From Hartmannibacter diazotrophicus (GTDB lineage Bacteria > Pseudomonadota > Alphaproteobacteria > Rhizobiales > Pleomorphomonadaceae): a DNA stretch of 64,000 nucleotides. Numbering within the stretch: position 1 is the first letter of the stretch; every line of letters starts with the position of its first letter. Positions 49,339 to 57,992 of this stretch are shown piece after piece. The position numbers and the translations under genes were made by a program. Below the pieces are notes generated by a model. That model was given only the letters and a program-made list of their open reading frames with translations, ran no database searches and was not told the origin of the DNA. The stretch is taken from assembly GCF_900231165.1 (NCBI RefSeq), contig NZ_LT960614.1, positions 4,341,501 to 4,405,500 of the forward strand. The letters run 5' to 3'.

Positions 49339-49905
49339 CTAGGCGCCCGACTGCCAGCTCTTCACCGCCTCGATCGGCCAGAGCAGCATCAGGACGTTGA
49401 GGGTGAGGTTGTCGCGGATGAGGGCGCCGACGATGAGTTCCATCGCCAGCGCAAGGACCACCGTGACCCAGACGGGCAGCCGGGCCGCGAGCCAGAAGCC
49501 GAGCACCATCGAGACAATGTCGCAGACCGAATTGAGGACGCTGTCGCCGTTGTAGCCCTGCGCGATCGTCGCCTCGCGGTAACGGTCGATGATGATCGGC
49601 GAATTTTCCAGAATCTCCCAGCCGGCTTCCACCAGCGTCGCGATCAGCAGCCGGACCGAAAAGTCCATCGGCCAACGCTTCGCCAGCCACCACGTCGCGG
49701 CGAAGAAGAGGAAGCCGTGGATGATGTGGGAGAAGGTATACCAGTCGGAAATCTGCTGGGAGTTACCGGGTCCGTTGACGTCGCCTTCCCAGAACTTGAT
49801 CGTCCCGCAGCTGCAGATCGGCACTCGGCCCATGGCATAGAGCACAAGCGCCGTGACGGCGATGACGCAAAGTGTGGCGAGCGCGGCGCGTGCCTTGAGG
49901 CTCAA
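49339..49905 (-). CDS. DUF2585 membrane protein, TTG start
   Basis: A 188-residue membrane protein of the DUF2585 family: [20 protein letters not shown], then [39 protein letters not shown] and [21 protein letters not shown]. About five helices. The best start is TTG at 49905, overlapping the yciB stop as TTGA. A near-perfect GAGGAGG lies six bases upstream. An upstream ATG would overlap yciB by 120 bp. Role unknown; cotranscribed with yciB. Confidence 0.85.
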   Translation of the reverse strand: MSLKARAALATLCVIAVTALVLYAMGRVPICSCGTIKFWEGDVNGPGNSQQISDWYTFSHIIHGFLFFAATWWLAKRWPMDFSVRLLIATLVEAGWEILENSPIIIDRYREATIAQGYNGDSVLNSVCDIVSMVLGFWLAARLPVWVTVVLALAMELIVGALIRDNLTLNVLMLLWPIEAVKSWQSGA

Positions 49906-50573
49906 GCCGCGTCCTCCTCGCTCTTTTCCTTCCCCTTTGGCTCTTCGTCGGGCAACTGATGCCGCAGCATCGCCGGCACTTGGGCGGCCGAGAAGACGAG
50001 TGTGATGGGCATGATGCCCCACACCTTGAAGGCAACCCAGAAGTCCGTCGTTTGCGTGCGCCAGACGACCTCGTTGAGGACGGCCATCACCACGAAGAAG
50101 ATGCCCCAGCGAAAGGTCAGGATGCGCCAGCCGTCATCGTCGAGCCGGAAGGCATCGTCGAAGACGTAGCCGATCAGCGACTTGCCAAAGAGCAGCCCGA
50201 TCAGCAGCGTGCCGCCGAACAGCGTGTTCACGATGGTCGGCTTCATCTTGATGAAGGTCTCGTCGTGCAGCACCAGCGTCAGCGTGCCGAAGATCGCCAC
50301 CACGACGCCCGTGACGAGCGGCATGATTGCGAGCCGCCGCATCATGACCCAGGAAATCACCAGCGACACGGCCATCGCCGCCATGAAGACGGCGGTCGCC
50401 AGGAACAGCGGGCCGCCAAGGCTGCCGAGCACCGGAAACCGAGCGACGAGATCCTCGCCCCGTGCATTGACGAAGAAGAAGAGGACGAGTGGGCCGAGTT
50501 CCAGCGCCATCTTGGCAAGCGGATTGATCGACTTGCGCGTGGGATCGTTGGGCGCTTTTTCCAGTTCCATCAT
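49902..50573 (-). CDS. Inner membrane-spanning protein YciB/IspZ (septation protein A)
   Basis: A 223-residue polytopic protein of the IspZ/YciB family linked to cell-envelope and septum synthesis. Family marks: [45 protein letters not shown]-type [34 protein letters not shown]. About six helices and an acidic Lys/Glu C-terminus ([11 protein letters not shown]). In many alphaproteobacteria it follows ftsY; that is not the case here. Overlaps the DUF2585 start. Confidence 0.9.
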   Translation of the reverse strand: MMELEKAPNDPTRKSINPLAKMALELGPLVLFFFVNARGEDLVARFPVLGSLGGPLFLATAVFMAAMAVSLVISWVMMRRLAIMPLVTGVVVAIFGTLTLVLHDETFIKMKPTIVNTLFGGTLLIGLLFGKSLIGYVFDDAFRLDDDGWRILTFRWGIFFVVMAVLNEVVWRTQTTDFWVAFKVWGIMPITLVFSAAQVPAMLRHQLPDEEPKGKEKSEEDAA

Positions 50574-50759
50574 CTCGTCCGATTTGGCGAAGGCAGAAGT
50601 CAGGCAGGGTTATGCGTTGTTCCCCCTGTCGATGTCCAGTCCCGCGCTCGGAAAGCCGGCTTACCCCGGTCGCAATGAACGGCGGCCGGCCCGCGCGATT
50701 GACCGGAACACGCGCCGACCGTAGTCTCGTCTTCCGATCCTCACCGGAAAGGTCGACTG

Positions 50760-51050
50760 ATGGGCCAGCCCGCCGCACGCGTGACCGACATGCACACCTG
50801 CCCGATGGTGTCGGGCGTGGTGCCGCATGTCGGCGGACCGATCATCCCGCCCTGCTCGGTGAATGTCCTGACCGGCAGCCTGCCGCAGGCGCGCGTCACC
50901 GACATGCTCGTCTGCGCCGGTGGGCCGGACGTGATCGTGATGGGATCGCCGACCGTCTTCGTGAACGGCCTTCCGGCCGCGCGCCTGGGCGACAATACAG
51001 TCCACGGCGGGATCATCGTCGTGGGGCTTCCAACCGTGCTGATCGGCTGA
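50760..51050 (+). CDS. PAAR-domain protein (orphan)
   Basis: A 96-residue protein built entirely of a PAAR fold: GQPAARVTDMHTCPMVSG, ILTGS-type NVLTGSLPQARVTDMLVC, GSPTVFVNGLPAARLGDNT and the closing HGGIIVVGLPTVLIG. PAAR proteins cap the VgrG spike of type VI secretion or similar injection machines and bind one metal ion. No VgrG, Hcp, effector or other T6SS gene is within the window, so its partner is unknown. Confidence 0.87.
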   Translation: MGQPAARVTDMHTCPMVSGVVPHVGGPIIPPCSVNVLTGSLPQARVTDMLVCAGGPDVIVMGSPTVFVNGLPAARLGDNTVHGGIIVVGLPTVLIG

Positions 51051-51152
51051 CGCCCGCAACAGCTCCCCAATCCTTCAGCCGTCGGCCATGCCGGCAGCCG
51101 GGATCAGCTTGCAGCGGCCCGGGAGAGCAACAAGAAAATCCGGAATGCCGAA

Positions 51153-51398
51153 ATGATGGAACTGGATCAAGAAACCGAAGCCGGACCGCCGGTTGGAACC
51201 ATCTGGCTTCACAAGAAATCAGGCGGAATCTATGCCGTGGTCGGGTCCTGCCGCATCGAAGCGACACGGGAAGCCGGCGTCCTCTATCATGCCACCGATG
51301 GGACGGGACCGGTCTGGTGCCGGTCCGTTGCCGAGTTCCTCGATGGCCGCTTCAGGTTGGTCAAGCTGGACCTTGAGGCAGCGCGCGCCGAAGCCTGA
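51153..51398 (+). CDS. Small protein, DUF1653-like
   Basis: An 81-residue protein: GTIWLHKKSGGIYAVVGSCR, VLYHATDGTGPVWCRSVAEF and LDGRFRLV. This spacing (YRHKKGGLYxVLG... VxYxxxxG..WxRpxxeFLDGR) recalls DUF1653, a small beta-barrel often called by profile in many bacteria. Function unknown. Two adjacent ATGs (51153, 51156) are possible. It follows the PAAR gene by 102 bp on the same strand. Confidence 0.65.
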   Translation: MMELDQETEAGPPVGTIWLHKKSGGIYAVVGSCRIEATREAGVLYHATDGTGPVWCRSVAEFLDGRFRLVKLDLEAARAEA

Positions 51399-51626
51399 CG
51401 ACGATCCGGAAGCGGTGGGCATCGGTCATCCGGGCTGCGCTGGTTCGGTGGCAATGCCCTGGCGAGTCGCAGGCCCGGCGCCCGGCCTCGACGGACGGTC
51501 GATTGCAGCACGAGGCTGCCGGGCACGGCGCATCAGCCACCGCTTAGGTGTCTGGGAAATGCGACTGGACGTGTGAAAGTCGGGAAGAGGTCGATAGCTC
51601 TTGCAGCCGCAAGTCTATCGAAATGA

Positions 51627-51701
51627 TGGTGGGCGATACTGGGATTGAACCAGTGACCCCTTCGATGTCAACGAAGTGCTCTCCCGCTGAGCTAATCGCC
51701 C
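51627..51701 (-). tRNA. tRNA-Val(GAC)
   Basis: A 75-nt tRNA with encoded CCA and acceptor stem GGGCGAT/ATCGCCC. The anticodon stem CTTCG/CGAAG holds loop TTGACAT (anticodon GAC). D-arm AGCTCAGCGGGAGAGC and T-loop GTTCAATCC are regular. Confidence 0.95.
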
Positions 51702-51827
51702 GCACCATCTTGTCGCCGCGCCGCTTGCGGCTGGCGTGGGCGGTCGTATAACCGGCTTTGCCAACCCATGCAAGTCTCTTCGGCTGGAATTTTTGCCCGC
51801 CGCCGCCAGCGGCGAAAAGGACCTGCG

Positions 51828-51857
51828 AAAAAGCCCGCCACCCCGTGGGCGACGGGC
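51828..51857 (-). terminator. Terminator downstream of cpdR
   Basis: On the minus strand a GC-rich imperfect stem (GCCCGTCGCC... GGCGGGC) is followed by T5, about 30 bp after the cpdR stop. Confidence 0.65.
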
Positions 51858-51888
51858 CTGCAAATTCACCCGAAGGACCGGTTCCGGA

Positions 51889-52251
51889 TCAGGCCGCCGC
51901 CAGCATCCGCTCCACTTCCTGCACCAGATCGCGCAGGTGGAAGGGCTTGGAGAGAACCTTGGCATCCTTGGGCGCCTGGCTGTCCGGATTGAGCGCGACA
52001 GCGGCAAAGCCCGTGATGAACATGATCTTGAGATCCGGATCGAGCTCGCTTGCCCGCCGCGCCAGCTCGATACCGTCCATCTCCGGCATGACGATATCGG
52101 TCAGGAGCAGCGTGAAGGGCTCCTCGCGCAGCCGGTCGTAGGCGCTCTTGCCGTTGTCGAAGGATACGACGTCGTAGCCGGCGTTTTGCAGGGCACGCGC
52201 CAGGAAGCGGCGCATGTCATTGTCATCTTCAGCGAGCAAAATGCGGTTCAT
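51889..52251 (-). CDS. cpdR: CpdR, single-domain response regulator for ClpXP proteolysis
   Basis: A 120-residue stand-alone receiver: ILLAEDDNDMRRFLARALQN, phospho-acceptor D52 in LLTDIVMPEMDGIELARRA, and FITGFAAVALNPDS...KVLSKPFHLRDLV. Very close in memory to Sinorhizobium CpdR1. The unphosphorylated form primes ClpXP to degrade cell-cycle substrates; the CckA-ChpT relay phosphorylates it. A CtrA-like box lies upstream. Confidence 0.93.
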   Translation of the reverse strand: MNRILLAEDDNDMRRFLARALQNAGYDVVSFDNGKSAYDRLREEPFTLLLTDIVMPEMDGIELARRASELDPDLKIMFITGFAAVALNPDSQAPKDAKVLSKPFHLRDLVQEVERMLAAA

Positions 52252-52772
52252 ATCGGATTCCGGACCATTGTTTGCCCCATCCCCGCCGCTCGGCGCGGGA
52301 GGGTTACACCATTCTTAACATCTGCATGCGGGCAGCCCAAAGCCAAAGATGACGGATCGCCGTCCCGAACGCCCACCCGAACGCACGGAATCGCTATCCG
52401 GACTGCCGCCGGCTCACCACCCATTGAGCCGCAACGCGGTAAAGATCCGGTGAAGACGGCAAAGCGAGCGTCGTCCGAACCTGCAACCGCTGTTGCGGGC
52501 GCGTGTTCGGGCAAAGCGGAATCGCCAAGAATTTCAAGCAGTCGCGCAATCGTCGAGGACCCAACTCATCGCTAACGATGCGTTAAAGCCTGCCGAGGAT
52601 CCTTCACGCTGTGAGGAGGGCTGCCTGCGATTCGCGCACCGGCCCTCGAATTCATAGACTTTTCGGGCAACCATTGGCTATCCTTCGGAAAATACGCGGT
52701 CCCCTGACGAGTCGGCAGCATTCTCTTGCCGTCTTTTCGTCCTGGCTCCGCCTTCCGGAGTTGAAGTCGTCC
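52252..52772. promoter_or_regulatory. Divergent promoter region with CtrA-like box at 52304-52318
   Basis: 521 bp between cpdR and the amidohydrolase gene hold no gene. TTAC-N7-TTAA at 52304-52318, about 55 bp before the cpdR ATG, differs by one base from the CtrA consensus TTAA-N7-TTAA. Nothing else was recognised. Confidence 0.45.
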
Positions 52773-53669
52773 ATGCGGATTGTCGAGCACCTCAGGCCAG
52801 AAGACGCCTTTTCGGTCGCAAGACCGGACGTCCAGACAGCGCCTTTCGTGTTCAATTCGCCGCATTCCGGCGCCAGTTATCCAAGTTCCTTTCTGGCCGC
52901 CTCCAAGCTCGACCACCAGCGCATCCGCCAGTCCGAGGATGCCTTCGTCGACCGGCTGATGGCCGGCGTCGTCAGCCACGGCGCGCCGCTGATGTCGGCC
53001 GAATTTCCCCGCGCCTTCCTGGACGTCAATCGCGAGCCTTACGAACTCGACCCGAAGATGTTCTCCGGGCGCCTGCCCTCCTACGCCAACATCCGCTCGG
53101 TTCGCGTTGCCGGCGGGCTCGGCACCATCGCCCGCGTGGTCTCCGAATCCGACGAGATCTATTCGTCCCTGCTGACCGTGCAGGAAGCGATCCAGCGCAT
53201 CGACACCTATTACAAGCCCTATCACGCGACCTTGCGGAAGATGCTGGCAGCCACCCAGCAGGCCTTCGGCCACGCCGTGCTGATCGATTGCCACTCGATG
53301 CCGTCGGCGACACGCGGCGGCGAGACCCGCATGCGCGCCGACATCGTCCTCGGCGATCGATACGGCACGAGTTGCTCGCCGCTGCTTCTGGAGGCGAGCA
53401 TCGCCATCCTGGAAGACCTCGGCTTCGCCGTCGCGGTGAACAAGCCATATGCCGGCGGCTTCATCACGGAGCATTACGGCCGTCCCACCCGCCACGTTCA
53501 TGCCCTGCAGATCGAGATCAACCGGGGCCTCTACATGGACGAGCGCACGCTGGAACCCGTCCCCAGCTTTGCTGCAATTGCGGACATCTTCTCCGATTTC
53601 GCCGGCCGGCTGATGCAGCAGCCTCTGGGACTTGGCGATACCGGCCAGCGGACCCTCGCGGCCGAATAG
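52773..53669 (+). CDS. N-formylglutamate amidohydrolase family protein
   Basis: A 298-residue zinc amidohydrolase of the HutG-like family: FVFNSPHSGASYPSSFL at residue ~27 (metal His), AFVDRLMAGV, AEFPRAFLDVNREPYELDP, ARVVSESDEIY, VLIDCHSMPS (second metal His) and LQIEINRGLYMDE. Start at 52773 (MRIVEHL), preceded by CGGAG; the upstream frame is unlike the family. There is no hut operon nearby, so a role in histidine breakdown is uncertain. In rhizobia it neighbours cpdR. Confidence 0.87.
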   Translation: MRIVEHLRPEDAFSVARPDVQTAPFVFNSPHSGASYPSSFLAASKLDHQRIRQSEDAFVDRLMAGVVSHGAPLMSAEFPRAFLDVNREPYELDPKMFSGRLPSYANIRSVRVAGGLGTIARVVSESDEIYSSLLTVQEAIQRIDTYYKPYHATLRKMLAATQQAFGHAVLIDCHSMPSATRGGETRMRADIVLGDRYGTSCSPLLLEASIAILEDLGFAVAVNKPYAGGFITEHYGRPTRHVHALQIEINRGLYMDERTLEPVPSFAAIADIFSDFAGRLMQQPLGLGDTGQRTLAAE

Positions 53670-53902
53670 GATCGGCCTGCGTTCATCCGGTCGCAGCGTG
53701 AAGACCCCCAGCCCTCCATATTTTTAACCGTTTGGGAAAAAATTAACGCTCGGGATCGATCTTGGGGCGCGTCATGCTGGACTTACGCCTGCCGATGTCG
53801 CAGACAGGTCTGACCCGAAACATCTCCGGCCGATCCGGGCCCCGCTCGGGGCAGGGCGTCGCCGCGACCGGCGCAATTCGGCGCCTCTCCTGACGTTCGG
53901 AC

Positions 53903-53985
53903 AAAAAAAAAGCCGCTGCGAACAGCGGCCTGAAAGTCTAGGGAGGAAACGCCCAAGGAGGGCATACAGCACAAAAGTGCCGTGA
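53903..53985 (-). ncRNA. MmgR/suhB-type small RNA (alpha-r8 family)
   Basis: On the minus strand, between the amidohydrolase and hisN genes, a transcript of about 80 nt is predicted. It has an AC-rich 5' stem (GCAC-TTTT-GTGC), then TGCCCTCCTTGGGCG with an anti-Shine-Dalgarno TCCTT loop, an unpaired TTTCCTCCC, and a terminator GCCGCTG-TTCG-CAGCGGC with T9. This matches the MmgR small RNA of Sinorhizobium (Rfam suhB) as remembered, in size, CU-rich loops and location next to a suhB/hisN-type phosphatase. MmgR limits polyhydroxybutyrate accumulation and responds to nitrogen. Strand and ends are inferred from promoter and terminator. Confidence 0.75.
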
Positions 53986-53990
53986 GCGAC

Positions 53991-54019
53991 AATTGGTGCA
54001 GGCGCCCTTGAAAGTCAAG
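53991..54019 (-). promoter_or_regulatory. Promoter of the small RNA
   Basis: CTTGAC-N17-CCAATT on the minus strand, a good rhizobial housekeeping -35. It places the transcription start near 53984. A TGCACC half site reminiscent of NtrC boxes overlaps the -10. Confidence 0.6.
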
Positions 54020-54189
54020 CTGACCGAAAGACCAACATTGTCGCAGCCATGCCCCAGAGGAATTTCAGAAAGCTTGGATGTATGTGATGACTGGAATAAT
54101 TATGATTTTATTTCAATGATTTAGTTTGAATTTCGAGTTCATCCCCGCGTCGAAGCCATACCCAAACCATCAAAACGGACATATCAGCC

Positions 54190-54993
54190 ATGCAAATCGG
54201 CATGCCATGGGCCCCCTTTGCCAACACCCTCGCGGACGCCGCGGGCAAGGTGATCCTGCCGCACTTCCGCTCGAACCTCGACGTGGAGAACAAGGAAGTG
54301 GCCGCGTTCGACCCGGTGACCGTCGCCGACCGCGCTGCCGAAGAGGTGATCCGCAAGCTGATCGGGGAGACCTATCCCGACCACGGCGTGCTGGGTGAAG
54401 AGTTCGGCGACACGTCCGACGGCGCCGAGATGGTCTGGATCATCGATCCGATCGACGGCACCCGTGCCTTCATTTCCGGCCTGCCCGTCTGGGGCACACT
54501 GATCGGCCTGCAGCAGGCCGGTAAACCGGTCTTCGGCATGATGGCCCAGCCCTTCACGGGCGAACGCTTCTTCGGCGACGGGGAAAATGCCGGATACACG
54601 GGCCCGGGCGGCGACCGCGTCCTCAAGGCCCGCTCCTGCGCAAGCCTTTCGGAAGCAACCCTCTTCTGCACCACGCCGGCCCTCTTCCTCAATGAGGCCC
54701 GCGCCGCCTACGACCGCGTGGAAAAGGCCGCCCGCCTCGCCCGCTACGGCGTCGACTGCTATGCCTACTGCATGCTCGCGGCCGGTCAGATCGACATCGT
54801 CATCGAGGACCAGCTCAAGGTCTTCGACATCATGCCGCTGATCCCGGTGATCGAGGGCGCCGGCGGCATTGTCACCAGTTGGACCGGCGGACCGGCGATC
54901 GTGGACGGCAAGGTCGCGGACGGCGGCAAGGTTATCGCCTCCGGCGACCGCCGCGTTCACGACGAGGCGCTAGGACTGCTCGCCGCGCGATAA
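54190..54993 (+). CDS. hisN: Histidinol-phosphatase, inositol-monophosphatase family
   Basis: A 267-residue Li-sensitive-type phosphatase. Metal motifs are GEEFG (E70), DPIDGTRAF (D86-T91, with D89) and the late DIMPLIPVIEGAGG. The sequence type matches HisN of actinobacteria and rhizobia, which dephosphorylates histidinol phosphate; myo-inositol phosphatase activity is the main alternative. ATG at 54190 and a second at 54202 are both without a clear Shine-Dalgarno. The 3' end overlaps the convergent hydrolase gene by 24 nt. Confidence 0.85.
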   Translation: MQIGMPWAPFANTLADAAGKVILPHFRSNLDVENKEVAAFDPVTVADRAAEEVIRKLIGETYPDHGVLGEEFGDTSDGAEMVWIIDPIDGTRAFISGLPVWGTLIGLQQAGKPVFGMMAQPFTGERFFGDGENAGYTGPGGDRVLKARSCASLSEATLFCTTPALFLNEARAAYDRVEKAARLARYGVDCYAYCMLAAGQIDIVIEDQLKVFDIMPLIPVIEGAGGIVTSWTGGPAIVDGKVADGGKVIASGDRRVHDEALGLLAAR

Positions 54994-56013
54994 CGACCGG
55001 GCGGCGCCGACAGCCTCTCCCGGCGCCGCGTCGTCCCTTGCCGGCGGCCTGGCGTCGGAACCGGGGATGAAGGCGTCGAAGGACGCCCAGAAGGCGTCGC
55101 GCAGGACGTCGCTTTCCATCATGATCTCGTGGCGGGCGCCGGGAATGCCGACATAGGCGGCCGTCTTCAGCCGCCGCGCCACCCGCTCGACGGCCGCCGT
55201 CGAAACTACACGATCGGCGCCGCAGCCAATCATCAGGATCGGCTCGGTGACGGAGAAGGCAAGGCGCGGGTCGCCAAGCCAGCGCATCGACGCCTCCGCC
55301 GCCCGCACCCAGCCGATCGTCGGCGCGTCGATGCCAAGCTCGGGATGGAACTCGAGCAGCCCCGCCGTCCGCTCGAAGCGGTCGCGGTCATGGGTGAGCG
55401 GGTTGCCCTCGAAACTCCTGACAATCGCATTCTTGCGAAAGGGCTTCGGGATGCTGCGGCCGGCAAGGCCGAGGGCGCACAGCAGCGTGGAAAGCTGGCG
55501 GATGCGGGCCCGGCTGATCTTGAAGGCGCCGAAGTCGAAGAAGGGCGCCGTCATCACGATCCGCTTCATCCAGATTGCGCGCCGGGCGCGCACAAGCTGC
55601 ATGAGAATATTGCCGCCCATCGAATGGGCAAGGCCAAACCACGGCCGCGGGCAGAAGCGCTGGACGACGCCTTCGTGGAACGCCTCGAGGTCGAAAAGAT
55701 AGTCGGAAAAGCGGCGCACATGGCCCGGCCGCGGATCGCGCAAAAGCCGGGACGAGCCGCCCTGCCCCCGCCAGTCCAGCGTCGCGACGGCAAACCCGCG
55801 CTCGCGCAGGTCTCCGATCACCTCGAAATATTTCTCGATCTGCTCGGCCCGCCCCTGGAAGAGGCAGACGGTTCCGCGCGGCTGCGCCACGGTCGCCGGC
55901 CAGAAGGCAGCCCGCAGGCGGACGTGGTCGGAGGTCCGAAGCTCGATCACCCGTCCGCCCTCGGGGACCGGATTGACGGAGAGATCGGCAAGTTCACTGG
56001 GCAGGAGCATCAC
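54970..56013 (-). CDS. Alpha/beta hydrolase, lysophospholipase/monoglyceride-lipase type
   Basis: A 347-residue serine hydrolase: ATLDWRGQGGSSRLLRDPRP near residue 77, nucleophile S131 in GLAHSMGGNI, acid D in GCGADRVVS and histidine in PGARHEIMME. This is the lid-containing PldB/monoglyceride-lipase branch. The last 25 residues are Ala/Arg-rich. No signal peptide, so probably cytosolic or membrane-peripheral. Tail-to-tail overlap with hisN of 24 nt. Confidence 0.87.
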   Translation of the reverse strand: MMLLPSELADLSVNPVPEGGRVIELRTSDHVRLRAAFWPATVAQPRGTVCLFQGRAEQIEKYFEVIGDLRERGFAVATLDWRGQGGSSRLLRDPRPGHVRRFSDYLFDLEAFHEGVVQRFCPRPWFGLAHSMGGNILMQLVRARRAIWMKRIVMTAPFFDFGAFKISRARIRQLSTLLCALGLAGRSIPKPFRKNAIVRSFEGNPLTHDRDRFERTAGLLEFHPELGIDAPTIGWVRAAEASMRWLGDPRLAFSVTEPILMIGCGADRVVSTAAVERVARRLKTAAYVGIPGARHEIMMESDVLRDAFWASFDAFIPGSDARPPARDDAAPGEAVGAARSLSRGEQS

Positions 56014-56169
56014 GGGACCGGCGATGGCGCGTGGACGGGCATGGCCTCAGACTTAACCGCAGACCGGACGGCACGGCAATGCAAACCTCGGTGATCTCCG
56101 TCGGCATGCGAACGCTCCTGAAGCTTGTCGGCAACCTCCCCCTTGAACCGCAAAAGCGTCATTCCCAAA

Positions 56170-56274
56170 TATCCGGTGCGGGCGCCAGACGGGTCCGCAA
56201 GGTGTTCCAGAGCTGGCCATGTTGGCAGCGAGGAACGTCAAAGACGTGAAGTTGCTTCAAAGGAGAACTTGACC
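56170..56274 (+). promoter_or_regulatory. ROSE-like RNA thermometer before hsp20
   Basis: The last hairpin pairs GTTGCTTC (56251-56258) with the Shine-Dalgarno strand GGAGAAC (56262-56268), leaving the bulged G typical of ROSE elements. Upstream stems include ACGTC-aaa-GACGT (56235-56247). Heating would free the ribosome site. The 5' limit is approximate. Confidence 0.7.
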
Positions 56275-56739
56275 ATGCGCCACTTTGATCTGAGCCCTCT
56301 TTATCGCTCCACCGTCGGTTTCGACCGGATGTTTTCCGTGCTCGACCAGATGACCTCGGGTGAAAGCAACGCCCCGAGCTATCCGCCCTACAACATCGAG
56401 CGCACGGGCGAGAACGCCTATCGCATCACGATGGCGGTCGCCGGATTCTCGGACAAGGACATTTCGATCGAGTCTCGCGAGAACACCCTGACGATCAAGG
56501 CGGAAAAGAGCGAAGAGCAGAACTCTTCGAACGAATTCCTCTATCGCGGCATCGCCGCTCGCGCTTTCGAGCGCCGCTTCCAGCTTGCGGACCATGTCGA
56601 GGTGAAGGGCGCCAGCCTTGAGAACGGCCTCCTCCATATCGACCTTCTTCGCCAGATTCCGGAAGCGATGAAGCCGCGCCAAATTCCGATCGGCAAGGCC
56701 GCCAACGAGGCGACTGCCATCGAGACGGCCGCGGCCTGA
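56275..56739 (+). CDS. Small heat-shock protein Hsp20 (IbpA type)
   Basis: A 154-residue holdase chaperone: DLSPLYRSTVGFDRMFSVLD at the start, PPYNIERTGENAYRITMAVAGF opening the alpha-crystallin domain, AFERRFQLADHVEVKGASLENGLLHIDL closing it. The C-terminal IPI-like motif RQIPIG is also present. ATG at 56275 directly follows the ROSE hairpin. Typical of class A rhizobial small Hsps. A terminator follows. Confidence 0.95.
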   Translation: MRHFDLSPLYRSTVGFDRMFSVLDQMTSGESNAPSYPPYNIERTGENAYRITMAVAGFSDKDISIESRENTLTIKAEKSEEQNSSNEFLYRGIAARAFERRFQLADHVEVKGASLENGLLHIDLLRQIPEAMKPRQIPIGKAANEATAIETAAA

Positions 56740-56780
56740 CCCGGCATCGATCTGAAACCGAAGACCGAGGTTTCCTCCGT

Positions 56781-56810
56781 GGGCGCGCCTTCCCGGCGCG
56801 CCCTTTTTTT
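56781..56810 (+). terminator. Terminator of hsp20
   Basis: Perfect 9-bp stem GGGCGCGCC / GGCGCGCCC followed by T7; the minus-strand gene converges here. Confidence 0.88.
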
Positions 56811-56822
56811 GTGAAGGAACGC

Positions 56823-57887
56823 TCAGGCGCGATACTGGTTGAGGGCGTCCATGAAGCGGGCGACATCCGACGGACGTGTCGCGAAGCTGGTCACGAGCCG
56901 CACCATGTCCTCGTCGGCGCCGGGCCCTTCCCCCGGCAGCGCATCCGGGGCTTCCCAGAGGTAGAAGTTGGCACCGGCCGCCTTGAGATGCGCCGTCAGC
57001 CCCTTCGGCCAGATCGCGAAAATCTCGTTGGCCTCGACCGGGTGGACGAGCCGCGCGCCGCCGGAGGTTTCGATGGCCTGGGCAAGACGCGTTGCGCTCT
57101 GGTTGGCGTGGACGGCGTTGTCGAGCCAGTGTCCGTGCTCGAAATAGGCTTCGAACTGGGCGGCGACAAAGGCCGACTTGGAAAACAGCTGGCCGGAACG
57201 CTTGCGGACGAATTCGAATCCCTCGGCGAGATCGAGGTCGAAGAAGACGATGGCCTCGGCGCACCAGCAGCCATTCTTCGTGCCGCCGAAGGAGAGCACG
57301 TCGACCCCCTGGCGCCAGGTCATGTCCGCCGGAGAGACATTGAGCGTCGCGAGCGCATTGGCAAAGCGCGCCCCATCCATATGAACCTTGAGGCCCCGCT
57401 TGTGCGCTTCGGCAGAAAGTGCGCGGATGTCATCCAGGGCATAGATCGTCCCGGCCTCGCTCGCCTGTGTCAGGCTGAGACCGACCGGGCGGCCGCCGTG
57501 GACGTTGGCCGGATCATAACGGTCGAGAACGGCGCCGACGGCGTCGGCCGAAAGCTTGCCATGGGCTCCGGGGATCGGCAGGAGCTTCTGCCCGCCGGAG
57601 AGGAACTCCGGCGCGCCGCATTCGTCCATCTGGATGTGACTGTGGGCGTGGCACAGCACCAGCCCGCCGGGCTTGGCCATGGCGGCAAGGGAAAGGCTGT
57701 TTGCCGCCGTTCCGGTCGCGACGAAGAAGACCCTCGTCTCGCATTCGAAGATTTCGCTGAACCAGTTCTTGACCCGGTTCGAATGTTCATCGGCGCCATA
57801 GGCGGGCGAAAAGCCCTGCCCCATGGCTGCGAGCGCCGCGCTGACCTTCGAAGAGGCGCCGGCCCAATTGTCGCTGGCGAAATTCAT
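56823..57887 (-). CDS. Low-specificity L-threonine aldolase
   Basis: A 354-residue PLP enzyme cleaving L-threonine to glycine and acetaldehyde: MNFASDNWAGASSKVSAALA, GTAANSLSLAAM, HSHIQMDECGAPEF, VHMDGARFANAL (D171) and the PLP lysine K204 in LSFGGTKNG. The start at 57887 is chosen for the family-typical N-terminus. A 105-bp gap separates it from the doxX gene upstream, so it may be read through from the bufferin operon but is not an expected member. Confidence 0.9.
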   Translation of the reverse strand: MNFASDNWAGASSKVSAALAAMGQGFSPAYGADEHSNRVKNWFSEIFECETRVFFVATGTAANSLSLAAMAKPGGLVLCHAHSHIQMDECGAPEFLSGGQKLLPIPGAHGKLSADAVGAVLDRYDPANVHGGRPVGLSLTQASEAGTIYALDDIRALSAEAHKRGLKVHMDGARFANALATLNVSPADMTWRQGVDVLSFGGTKNGCWCAEAIVFFDLDLAEGFEFVRKRSGQLFSKSAFVAAQFEAYFEHGHWLDNAVHANQSATRLAQAIETSGGARLVHPVEANEIFAIWPKGLTAHLKAAGANFYLWEAPDALPGEGPGADEDMVRLVTSFATRPSDVARFMDALNQYRA

Positions 57888-57992
57888 GGCGTTTCTTATT
57901 GCGCCTTCAGCCGGATCCGGCAAGCACGCTGATCGCAGACCAGTCATGCATGCCGGGTCGGGCCAGCCGTCAACACAGCAAGCGCCGGGGTA

